Shown here one piece after another: positions 43,426-62,399 of a stretch of DNA of 64,000 bases. Under the pieces are notes generated by a model. It was not told the origin of the DNA. It did not search any database and was given only the letters and a program-made list of their open reading frames with translations. A program made the position numbers and the translations under genes. Source of the stretch: Roseateles_C aquae (GTDB lineage Bacteria; Pseudomonadota; Gammaproteobacteria; Burkholderiales; Burkholderiaceae_C); the NCBI RefSeq assembly GCF_032337115.1, contig NZ_JAVXZY010000004.1:62001-126000 (forward strand), read 5' to 3'. Each line of letters begins with the position of its first letter. The first letter of the stretch is position 1.

Positions 43426-43485
43426 CCGGCTTCGCCGGTCCTACGGGCTCGCCCCCTTGAGGGGGCCGCCGCAGGCGGTAGGGGG
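43426..43485 (-). repeat. Intergenic palindromic element, copy 2 (fusA-tuf)
   Basis: Same plan as the element at 26701: CCGGCttcGCCGG hairpin, GGGCTCGCCCCCTtgaGGGGGC, GCCGccGCAGGC-type hairpin and GTAGGGGG. It lies 7 bases from the end of fusA. Confidence 0.6.
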
Positions 43486-43491
43486 TGGTTC

Positions 43492-45594
<2,103 letters not shown>

Positions 45595-45663
45595 GATGTC
45601 ACTCCAAATGCAGTGAGCCGCCATCGGGCTGGTAGAAACCCGAGGCGGCTGAAGAGGGGTAGT

Positions 45664-46134
45664 TTAGAAGCGGAAGTGCGAGAAGGCCTTGTTGGCTTCA
45701 GCCATACGGTGCACTTCATCACGCTTCTTCATCGCGCCGCCGCGGCCTTCAGCGGCCTCCAGCAGCTCGTTGGCGAGGCGTTGTGCCATCGACTTTTCAC
45801 CACGCTTGCGGGCCGATTCCTTCAGCCAACGCATGGCCAGAGCCATACGGCGGACGGGGCGAACTTCCACGGGAACTTGGTAGTTCGCACCGCCAACGCG
45901 GCGTGACTTCACTTCGACCATGGGCTTCACGTTGTTCAAGGCGACGATGAACACTTCCAGCGGGTCCTTGCCGACCTTCTTCTCGATTTGCTCGAGAGCA
46001 CCGTAGATGATGCGTTCTGCGACGGCCTTCTTGCCCGATTCCATGACAACGTTCATGAACTTGGACAGATCGACATTGCCGAACTTGGGATCAGGCAGGA
46101 TCTCGCGCTTGGGTACTTCGCGACGACGTGGCAT
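45664..46134 (-). CDS. rpsG: 30S ribosomal protein S7
   Basis: A 156-residue protein (MPRRREVPKREILPDPKFGN, VGGANYQVPVEVRPVRRMAL). S7 organises the 30S head and is the str-operon repressor in E. coli. Confidence 0.98.
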   Translation of the reverse strand: MPRRREVPKREILPDPKFGNVDLSKFMNVVMESGKKAVAERIIYGALEQIEKKVGKDPLEVFIVALNNVKPMVEVKSRRVGGANYQVPVEVRPVRRMALAMRWLKESARKRGEKSMAQRLANELLEAAEGRGGAMKKRDEVHRMAEANKAFSHFRF

Positions 46135-46303
46135 GGGATTCTTCCTCTTGCTTCAGTTGGCGAGGGTCAACATGACCTTCACCGTTGAACAACCACCGGA
46201 CATCAGGGGTCATTCACTTACTCGGCTGCTGCACACCACGGCGGTGGCACGAGCCGCAACATATCCGGCATCAGCTTAGTGCTGAGCCATGACAATTCTT
46301 TGC

Positions 46304-46678
46304 TTACTTCTTCGGACGCTTCGCGCCGTACTTCGAACGCGATTGCTTGCGATCCTTCACGCCTTGCAGGTCCAGAGAACCGCGCACGATGTGGTAGCGA
46401 ACGCCAGGCAAGTCCTTCACACGGCCGCCGCGCACGAGCACGACGCTGTGTTCTTGCAGGTTGTGGCCTTCACCGCCGATGTACGAGATGACCTCGAAAC
46501 CGTTGGTCAGACGCACCTTGGCGACCTTACGCAGAGCCGAGTTAGGCTTCTTCGGAGTGGTCGTGTAGACGCGGGTGCAGACACCACGGCGCTGAGGGCA
46601 GGCCTGCATGGCCGGCGACTTGGATTTCGTGACCTCGGTCTCACGACCATGGCGCACGAGCTGGTTGATGGTTGGCAT
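46304..46678 (-). CDS. rpsL: 30S ribosomal protein S12
   Basis: A 124-residue decoding-centre protein. Both lysines whose change gives streptomycin resistance are present (TTTPKKPNS and GGRVKDLPG), so it reads as the sensitive form. MPTINQLVRHGRETE is the natural start. Confidence 0.98.
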   Translation of the reverse strand: MPTINQLVRHGRETEVTKSKSPAMQACPQRRGVCTRVYTTTPKKPNSALRKVAKVRLTNGFEVISYIGGEGHNLQEHSVVLVRGGRVKDLPGVRYHIVRGSLDLQGVKDRKQSRSKYGAKRPKK

Positions 46679-46738
46679 AAGTAACTTGTTCCCGTTTGAA
46701 GTCACATTCCTCCGGCAGCGTGGGGCCACGGTGGCCAC

Positions 46739-47040
46739 CTATCCGTTCTCGCCGCCTGCCGCTAACGCTTCTCGCCTGAAAAGCCAAAAGCACACAGCGC
46801 TGAACGCTGTGCGCAAGACTTACGGGCTGAAGGGCGCGACTGAACGCAGCAAGATCTGCCGAAGAGCCTGCGATTGTAGTTCAGCTGCTGTGGATAACAC
46901 AAGTGGCGGCACGTCGCGGCGCATCCTGGCGCATGGCGGCGGGGTATGCTCGCCGACGCGAGGGCGCCTGCTCGCCCTTCAGCCCCTCCCGCTGACCTCG
47001 TTCCACCACCACCTCGCCTCCCGTACCGCCGGTTCTGAGC
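46739..47040. other. 302-base divergent region between rpsL and PIN gene
   Basis: Holds a probable rpsL promoter (46873-46902) and a CACAGCG/CGCTGTG hairpin at 46793-46811 followed on the minus strand by CTTTTGG, possibly an attenuator of the rpsL leader. No gene seen. Confidence 0.5.
46873..46902 (-). promoter_or_regulatory. Possible rpsL promoter
   Basis: On the minus strand TTGTGT, an 18-base spacer and TACAAT, about 195 bases before rpsL. Confidence 0.45.
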
Positions 47041-47505
47041 ATGCCCGATACCCTCTCGCCCGCGATCGAAGCGCCAATCGCCGTCATCGATACCCAGGTG
47101 GTGATGGACTGGCTGGTGTTTGCCGAACCGAGCATCCGGCCACTGACGGCGGCGATTGAATCGGGCGCGCTGCGTTGGGTCGGCACGGCGCCGATGCAGG
47201 CCGAGCTGCTGCATGTGCTGGGGCGGGGTGTGGCCGCGGAGCGCCGGCCCGATCTGGAGTTGATCGACCGCAGTTTCGCGCGCTATTGCCAGCAACACAC
47301 GGCCGAGCCGCCCCCTGTGCAGCGCCTGCTCTGCCGCGATCCGGATGACCAGATGTTCATTGACCTGGCCGTGGCGGTGCGTGCGCGCTGGCTGATCTCG
47401 CGTGACCGTGCCGTCTTGGCGCTCGCCAAGCGTGCACGTGCCTTTGAGTTGCAGATTCTGACGCCCGCGGCCTGGATGACACAGCAGCCTGCCGGGCTCA
47501 GCTGA
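47041..47505 (+). CDS. PIN-domain protein (putative toxin-family ribonuclease)
   Basis: A 154-residue protein of the PIN_3/COG1569 type. Acidic residues for metal binding are seen in AVIDTQVVMDW (Asp17), MQAELLHVL, CRDPDDQMFIDLAV and SRDRAVLAL. PIN proteins of this type are often toxins acting on RNA, but no antitoxin gene is adjacent on either side, so a toxin role is unproven. It is the only plus-strand gene among the ribosomal and polymerase genes; it ends 50 bases before the shared terminator. Confidence 0.75.
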   Translation: MPDTLSPAIEAPIAVIDTQVVMDWLVFAEPSIRPLTAAIESGALRWVGTAPMQAELLHVLGRGVAAERRPDLELIDRSFARYCQQHTAEPPPVQRLLCRDPDDQMFIDLAVAVRARWLISRDRAVLALAKRARAFELQILTPAAWMTQQPAGLS

Positions 47506-47555
47506 ACACTGCGCGTCCCGCAGGCGAACCCATTCCAATTGCCACGACAAAGGAA

Positions 47556-47587
47556 AAGGGCCGCTGACCCGGAGGTCAGCGGCCCTT
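47556..47587. terminator. Bidirectional terminator between PIN gene and rpoC
   Basis: A 14-base perfect stem, AAGGGCCGCTGACC with GGTCAGCGGCCCTT, loop CGGA. On the minus strand it is followed by TTTTCC after rpoC; on the plus strand only by TT, so it serves rpoC best. Confidence 0.88.
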
Positions 47588-47609
47588 GTCAGCCAGCGGC
47601 TGGCGTCGA

Positions 47610-51830
<4,221 letters not shown>

Positions 51831-51851
51831 GTGTTTCTCCTGTTCCTATGC

Positions 51852-55973
<4,122 letters not shown>

Positions 55974-56404
55974 AAACACTCCGTGTCGAGCCCTCACCTG
56001 GCCGTGGTGCGGGCTGCGTCGGCGACTGGCTACTCGGGCATTGCGCCCGAGGCTTGGTGGTTGGCCACTACCAACCGCTGGCGGACAACCCCGGCCGCAT
56101 GCTCATGCGGGACCAGAGTCCGACCAAACCTGCTCTCTGCAGTCGGATCAGAGAACACTTGAAAGAACCGTGCATCATACCGCGCACGAAGCTTTCAGCT
56201 GTTCTCAATCAAGATAAACCCTGAACGACGAAAAAGGGGATGCCCGAGAGCAACCCCTTTTCGAATCCAGGATGAACCCGAATTCGTGCGGCGAGCGGCG
56301 TGACGAGCCGGTCGAGGTCGGGTTTGAGACGCGGAGCCGTACTGACGTACGGCGAGCATCGAGAACCCGAGATCGGCCGGCGCAGTCGCCGAACGCCGTA
56401 CGAA
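55974..56404 (-). other. 431-base gap between rplL and rpoB
   Basis: Contains an attenuator-like hairpin (56230-56262) and several GC-rich inverted repeats close to rplL. No gene. In E. coli the same gap carries an attenuator and an RNase III site that set the ratio of polymerase to ribosomal protein; the same use here is inferred. Confidence 0.6.
56230..56262 (-). terminator. Attenuator-like terminator between rplL and rpoB
   Basis: AAAAGGGG (56232-56239) pairs with CCCCTTTT (56254-56261); on the minus strand the stem ends in a run of T. Confidence 0.65.
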
Positions 56405-56785
56405 TTACTTGAGTTCGACCTTGGCGCCGGCTTCTTCCAGCTTCTTCTTGGCAGCTTCGGCGTCGGCCTTGGCAATGCCTTCCTTGACAGCCTTGGGAGC
56501 GCCGTCGACCAGATCCTTGGCTTCCTTCAGGCCCAGACCGGTGATTTCGCGCACGGCCTTGATGACGGAGACCTTGTTGGCGCCAGCGTCGGTCAGCACG
56601 ACGTTGAACTCGGTCTTTTCTTCAGCGGCAGCAGCGCCACCAGCAGCAGCGCCGCCAGCAGCCGGAGCAGCCATCGAAGCGGCGGACACGCCGAACTTCT
56701 CTTCAATTGCCTTGACCAGATCGTTCAGTTCCAGAACGGTCATGCTGTCCAGAGCGGCCAGGAATGCGTCTTTATCGAATGCCAT
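56405..56785 (-). CDS. rplL: 50S ribosomal protein L7/L12
   Basis: A 126-residue stalk protein: MAFDKDAFLAALDSMTVLEL, an Ala/Gly-rich hinge, and the C-terminal factor-binding domain (VIKAVREITGLGLKEAKDLV). It follows rplJ by 43 bases. Confidence 0.98.
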   Translation of the reverse strand: MAFDKDAFLAALDSMTVLELNDLVKAIEEKFGVSAASMAAPAAGGAAAGGAAAAEEKTEFNVVLTDAGANKVSVIKAVREITGLGLKEAKDLVDGAPKAVKEGIAKADAEAAKKKLEEAGAKVELK

Positions 56786-56828
56786 GATAGTTTCCTAATA
56801 ACAGATAGATTGCAGAGGTACGGTGCGC

Positions 56829-57347
56829 TTAGGCAGCAGCGGGGGCTTCGGCTTCTGCCGCGCCACCACGTTGCTGAGCCAGCGCTGCCAGCACGGCCGC
56901 GGTGCGTTGCACCGGCGACTTGAGCAGGCCAGCCACTTGCGACAGCAGGACTTCCTTGCTCGGGATGGCTGCCAGGGCCTTGACGCCGTTGGCGTCCAGG
57001 GCCTTGCCGCTATAAGCGCCACCCTTGACGACCAGCTTGTCGTTGGTCTTGGCGAAGTCAGCGATGACCTTCGCAGCAGCGACCGCGTCCTCGGAAAAAC
57101 CGTAGATCAGCGGGCCGACCATGCTCTCCGAAGCAGCTTCGAACGGCGTGCCAGCGACAGCGCGGCGAGCCAGGGTGTTCTTCAGCACGTGAAGATACAC
57201 ACCTTGGGCACGCGCATTGACGCGCAGCTTGTTCAAGGCTTCAACGGTGAGGCCACGGTACTCGGCCAGCGCCAGCGTCTGCGACTTGGCGGCTTGCGCT
57301 GCCACTTCGGAGACGACGGTTGCCTTCTCGTTGCGATTGAGACTCAA
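56829..57347 (-). CDS. rplJ: 50S ribosomal protein L10
   Basis: A 172-residue stalk base protein (MSLNRNEKATVVSEVAAQAA, LAEYRGLTVEALNKLRVNAR). In many bacteria L10 with L7/L12 represses its own mRNA through the leader; the long leader here fits. Confidence 0.98.
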   Translation of the reverse strand: MSLNRNEKATVVSEVAAQAAKSQTLALAEYRGLTVEALNKLRVNARAQGVYLHVLKNTLARRAVAGTPFEAASESMVGPLIYGFSEDAVAAAKVIADFAKTNDKLVVKGGAYSGKALDANGVKALAAIPSKEVLLSQVAGLLKSPVQRTAAVLAALAQQRGGAAEAEAPAAA

Positions 57348-57684
57348 GGTCTACTCCTCACAAAAACGTGTCTTCGGCATGAGCCTCCGACACACCAGGA
57401 TTCAGCGACCTTCTGTCAGGAAACACGCTCCAGCACGCTGGAGCACTTGCTTTGTCGCGACTTGCGTCGCTTCAATTCCTTACAGCGGGACCGCCATCTG
57501 CGCTGGCCGGCCGCACTGGGCGGCTGATTAAGCAGGATCCCCGGTACTGCAGGATCCCGCGCCAGCGGTCTTGGATGGCGCGCCGCTCAATGAATGAGCA
57601 ACGCCCCACCAATCTTGTCGCACGGCGCCAGACTCGCGCCGCACAGATTCTTTGCCTCACCCCGCTATCGGGGTGAGCCGCTCA
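57348..57684 (-). promoter_or_regulatory. rplJ leader region (candidate L10 leader)
   Basis: 337 bases without a gene. A strong hairpin, CTCACCCCG/CGGGGTGAG (57656-57677), lies just after rplA but has no T run. The rest has several GC-rich inverted repeats and a repeated CAGGATCC. Its position is that of the autoregulatory L10 leader, but I did not fold it. Confidence 0.5.
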
Positions 57685-58392
57685 TCAGCTGGCCGAAGCC
57701 GCGTTGATGGTGGCGATTTCCACACGAGCGCCAACGCCCATGGTGGAGGACACGGCGACCTTGCGCAGGTAGACACCCTTGCTCGACGCCGGCTTGGCCT
57801 TGTTCAGGGCCTCGATCAGCGCGCGCAGATTGCCTTCCAGCTTGTCGGTGTCGAACGAGCGACGGCCGATGGTGCCGTGGATGATGCCGGCCTTGTCAAC
57901 GCGGAACTGGACTTGGCCAGCCTTGGCGTTCTTGACAGCGGTAGCGACGTCCGGGGTCACGGTGCCCACCTTGGGGTTAGGCATCAGGCCACGGGGGCCC
58001 AGGATCTGACCCAGGGTACCGACCACACGCATGGTATCGGGCGAGGCGATGACCACGTCGAAAGGCATGTCGCCAGCCTTGACGCGCTCGGCCAGATCTT
58101 CCATGCCGACCACGTCAGCGCCAGCGGCGCGGGCTTCGTCAGCCTTGGCGCCTTGGGCGAACACGGCCACGCGCTTGGTCTTGCCTGTGCCGTTAGGCAG
58201 CACGACAGCGCCACGAACCACTTGGTCCGACTTCTTGGCATCAATGCCCAGCTGCACGGCCACGTCGATCGATTCGTCGAACTTGGCGGTAGCCAGTTCC
58301 TTGACCAGGTTCAGTGCGTCGCCCAGCGGATACAGCTTGGTGGACTCGACCTTGCCTTGCAGAGCTTTTTGCTTCTTCGTCAGCTTAGCCAT
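57685..58392 (-). CDS. rplA: 50S ribosomal protein L1
   Basis: A 235-residue L1-stalk protein (MAKLTKKQKALQGKVESTKL, GPRGLMPNPKVGTVTPDV). ATG 58392 lies one base after rplK and is preferred over 58401. Confidence 0.98.
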   Translation of the reverse strand: MAKLTKKQKALQGKVESTKLYPLGDALNLVKELATAKFDESIDVAVQLGIDAKKSDQVVRGAVVLPNGTGKTKRVAVFAQGAKADEARAAGADVVGMEDLAERVKAGDMPFDVVIASPDTMRVVGTLGQILGPRGLMPNPKVGTVTPDVATAVKNAKAGQVQFRVDKAGIIHGTIGRRSFDTDKLEGNLRALIEALNKAKPASSKGVYLRKVAVSSTMGVGARVEIATINAASAS

Positions 58393-58393
58393 T

Positions 58394-58831
58394 TCACACA
58401 CCCTCCACGATGAGACCCATAGAACGGGCCGAACCAGCGATCGTACGGACGGCGGCGTCCAGATCGGCAGCGGTCAGGTCCTTCTGCTTGGTCTTGGCAA
58501 TTTCTTCCAGCTGGGCGCGGGTCAGCTTGCCGACCTTGTCCAGATGGGGGCGTTGCGAGCCCTTTTCGATCTTGGCAGCCTTCTTCAGCAGCACGGTCGC
58601 CGGGGGCGACTTGATGATGAAGGTGAAGCTCTTGTCTGCAAAGGCGGTGATCACCACCGGCAGCTTCATGCCCGGCTCAAAGCCAGCGCCCGAAGTCTGG
58701 GCGTTGAACGCCTTGCAGAATTCCATGATGTTCAGACCACGCTGACCCAGCGCGGGACCGACCGGAGGCGAAGGATTTGCCTTGCCAGCCGGAATTTGCA
58801 GCTTGATGAAGCCGACAATCTTCTTGGCCAT
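58394..58831 (-). CDS. rplK: 50S ribosomal protein L11
   Basis: A 145-residue protein of the GTPase-associated centre (MAKKIVGFIKLQIPAGKANP, PPVGPALGQRGLNIMEFCK and the C-terminal RSMGLIVEGV). Confidence 0.98.
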   Translation of the reverse strand: MAKKIVGFIKLQIPAGKANPSPPVGPALGQRGLNIMEFCKAFNAQTSGAGFEPGMKLPVVITAFADKSFTFIIKSPPATVLLKKAAKIEKGSQRPHLDKVGKLTRAQLEEIAKTKQKDLTAADLDAAVRTIAGSARSMGLIVEGV

Positions 58832-59038
58832 GATTTCTCCTGACAGCGCCGCAGCGGCCTCGCCGCAACGCCTGAGTGCTAACGCCAGGGACTCGAAGCT
58901 TGCGCCTCATACCCTGGCTCCTCGTGACCGCATCTCGTCGCGGACTGAAACGGGCAGCTTTGGGGCAACTGCCAGGCCCTGAAACCTGATGCCTTCGATC
59001 CTGCAGATCTCCGGCGAACGATCTAAAGATTGAAGTCT

Positions 59039-59623
59039 TTAGACCTTCTCAACCTGGGCAAAGTCCAGTTCGACCGGCGTGGCGCGGCCGAAGATGGTGA
59101 CCGAGACGCGGACCTTGGACTTGTCGTAGTTGACTTCCTCGATCGCGCCATTGAAGTCCGTGAACGGACCTTCCTTGACACGAACGATCTCGCCCACCGT
59201 CCACTCGACCTTGGGCCGCGGCTTCTCGATGCCTTCTTGCATCTGGTTGACGATCTTCATCACCTCGGCTTCGGAGATCGGAGCCGGGCGGTTCTTGGCG
59301 CCACCGACGAAGCCGGTCACCTTGGAGGTGTGCTTCACCAGGTGCCAGGTGTCGTCTTCCATGACCATTTCGACCAGCACATAGCCGGGGAAGAAACGGC
59401 GCTCGGTCACGGCCTTCTTGCCGTTCTTCAGCTCAACAACTTCTTCGGTCGGCACCAGGATGCGGCCGAACTTGTCCTGCATGCCGGCGCGATCAATACG
59501 CTCGCGCAGATTGCGCTCGACGGCCTTTTCCATGCCCGAATAGGCATGAACCACATACCAGCGCTTGGGCAGACCCACAGGCGCTGCGGGCTCGGTCACG
59601 ACGACGTTCAGTTCTTCGCTCAT
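59039..59623 (-). CDS. nusG: Transcription termination/antitermination factor NusG
   Basis: A 194-residue protein with an NGN domain (KRWYVVHAYSGMEKAVERNL) and a KOW domain (DFNGAIEEVNYDKSKVRVSV). It couples RNA polymerase to Rho or to the ribosome. It follows secE by 10 bases. Confidence 0.98.
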   Translation of the reverse strand: MSEELNVVVTEPAAPVGLPKRWYVVHAYSGMEKAVERNLRERIDRAGMQDKFGRILVPTEEVVELKNGKKAVTERRFFPGYVLVEMVMEDDTWHLVKHTSKVTGFVGGAKNRPAPISEAEVMKIVNQMQEGIEKPRPKVEWTVGEIVRVKEGPFTDFNGAIEEVNYDKSKVRVSVTIFGRATPVELDFAQVEKV

Positions 59624-59633
59624 CTCGTTCCTC

Positions 59634-60017
59634 TTAGCGCTTCCAGCCCAGGATCAGGTCGTACAAGGCCCATTCCAGCAACTTGTCGGTTGCGAACAGG
59701 AACAGCGCCATCAGCACGACGAAGCCAAAGACATACAAAGTCATCTGGCCGGCTTCCTTGCGCGTCGGCCAGACCACCTTGCGCACTTCGCGCAGCGAGT
59801 CCTGGCCATAGGCGCTTAGCGACTTGCCCGACTCCGAGGTGAAGAAGGCGGCGACAGCCCCTGCCAACAGCACCAGCAGGGCCGCCCACTGGGCGATCGC
59901 GCCCTGCTTGGCCAAGGCATAGAAGGCCACCAGCGCACCGACCAGCAACAGCACCGCCGCGGCCAGCTTGACCTTGTCAGCGCCCGTCGTGACGGTTTCG
60001 ACTTGAGGATTGGACAT
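59634..60017 (-). CDS. secE: Protein translocase subunit SecE
   Basis: A 127-residue protein with three membrane helices (about VKLAAAVLLLVGALVAFYAL, AQWAALLVLLAGAVAAFF and YVFGFVVLMALFLFATDKLL) and the conserved cytoplasmic REVRKVVWPTRKEAGQMT. ATG 60017 follows GGAAAG by six bases; GTG 60029 is less likely. Confidence 0.96.
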   Translation of the reverse strand: MSNPQVETVTTGADKVKLAAAVLLLVGALVAFYALAKQGAIAQWAALLVLLAGAVAAFFTSESGKSLSAYGQDSLREVRKVVWPTRKEAGQMTLYVFGFVVLMALFLFATDKLLEWALYDLILGWKR

Positions 60018-60086
60018 TGAACTTTCCACTTTCAGACCGCAAACCGCGATCTGACGCTTGCGCTAGAGATTGACCCAACAGCAGCA

Positions 60087-60116
60087 AAGCCCGCCGAGAC
60101 CGAATCTCGCGGGCTT
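60087..60116 (-). terminator. Hairpin between tRNA-Trp and secE
   Basis: AAGCCCGC and GCGGGCTT with an inner GAGA/TCTC stem. On the minus strand only TTG follows, so it may be a weak terminator or a processing site. Confidence 0.45.
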
Positions 60117-60157
60117 GCCTTGACCACTTGTGACCAGCGACGATTATCGGCTGTCGC

Positions 60158-60233
60158 TGGCAGGGGCAGAGGGTCTCGAACCCCCAACCTTCGGTTTTGG
60201 AGACCGACGCTCTGCCAATTGAGCTATGCCCCT
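60158..60233 (-). tRNA. tRNA-Trp (CCA)
   Basis: A 76-base gene with encoded CCA. The anticodon loop is CTCCAAA. It lies between tuf and secE, the usual proteobacterial place. Confidence 0.95.
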
Positions 60234-60248
60234 GTGGTCTTTCAAATT

Positions 60249-61439
<1,191 letters not shown>

Positions 61440-61490
61440 CTTGCGCTCCTGGCGATCAGATCTGAAAGAGAAGGAAGGATAAGAAATAGG

Positions 61491-61566
<76 letters not shown>

Positions 61567-61651
61567 TCGACACGGGTTTGCAGACCACAGAATCCACAAA
61601 CCGATGCCGACACTATCTCTACGGAACCGCCACTCCAATCGGCCACCCTGA

Positions 61652-61725
61652 TGGAGCGGGAAACGGGAATCGAACCCGTGTCATTAGCTTGGAAGGCTAA
61701 GGTTCTACCATTGAACTACTCCCGC
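61652..61725 (-). tRNA. tRNA-Gly (TCC)
   Basis: A 74-base gene with encoded CCA; anticodon loop CTTCCAA between TTAGC and GCTAA. Confidence 0.94.
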
Positions 61726-61796
61726 CCGGGAGCGCCACTGAATCTGTCGCCAGACCCTTGCGGACCCAAGCTGCAGACCAGCTTCAAAGTTTGCCT

Positions 61797-61882
61797 TGGT
61801 GGAGGAGGCTGGATTCGAACCAGCGTACGCGTTAGCGGGCAGATTTACAGTCTGCTGCCTTTAACCACTCGGCCACCCCTCC
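61797..61882 (-). tRNA. tRNA-Tyr (GTA)
   Basis: An 86-base class II tRNA with a long variable arm and encoded CCA; anticodon loop ACTGTAA. First gene of the group. Confidence 0.95.
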
Positions 61883-61896
61883 GAGGCAAGCCCGCT

Positions 61897-61924
61897 ACTA
61901 TAACAACACTTTTTGATTCTGCAA
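61897..61924 (-). promoter_or_regulatory. Sigma-70 promoter for the tRNA-tuf operon
   Basis: On the minus strand TTGCAG, a 16-base spacer, TATAGT, then a GC-rich discriminator (AGCGGGC) 14 bases before tRNA-Tyr. GC-rich discriminators are typical of stringently controlled stable-RNA promoters. Confidence 0.65.
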
Positions 61925-62235
61925 ACAACTTTGTCGAAAAAGTTCTGTAGACGGCGGCCATCCTCGCTCGCATCGGTCGAACGGCGCGGACAAGGGCACT
62001 GCGCCGACACCAACACCATGAACTTTGCACCTTCAAGGCGAACACGCACGACTCAAACCCAAGGTCCGTCGAAAGCAAACCAGCACGCCGCTGGCGCGCC
62101 TCCGAGTTAGATACCAATTTACTACCAAGCACAAACAAGCCCAGCGCCGCCAAGCACCGCGCAGCGCACCATGCCGAAGGACACCGTGGCGCGGTCGCAT
62201 CGATGCCACAGCAGGGAAAACACGGTCGCAAAAGT

Positions 62236-62255
62236 GGTAGCAAAGTGGATCTACC
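62236..62255. promoter_or_regulatory. Inverted repeat, possible operator
   Basis: GGTAG, ten bases, CTACC, 145 bases before the TonB receptor start. It could be bound by a repressor of sugar uptake, but this is only suggested by its position. Confidence 0.3.
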
Positions 62256-62399
62256 GGCCGTTATAGTGGCATGGCATTGGTTGCATTTGAAGTGCATTCT
62301 GGAGGCGCCAGGCGCATGCCACTCCCCCGCTCGGCATGGGTCCAGGTTCCGCGTCTTAACAGGCCGAAACGATTCATTGGCCATATCGAGGAGCAGTTT

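Larger units (their letters stand above)
61883..62399. other. 517-base divergent region before the TonB receptor
   Basis: Holds the tRNA-Tyr promoter (61897-61924) and an inverted repeat (62236-62255) near the receptor gene. No gene was recognised; short frames have no domain or ribosome site. Confidence 0.55.
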
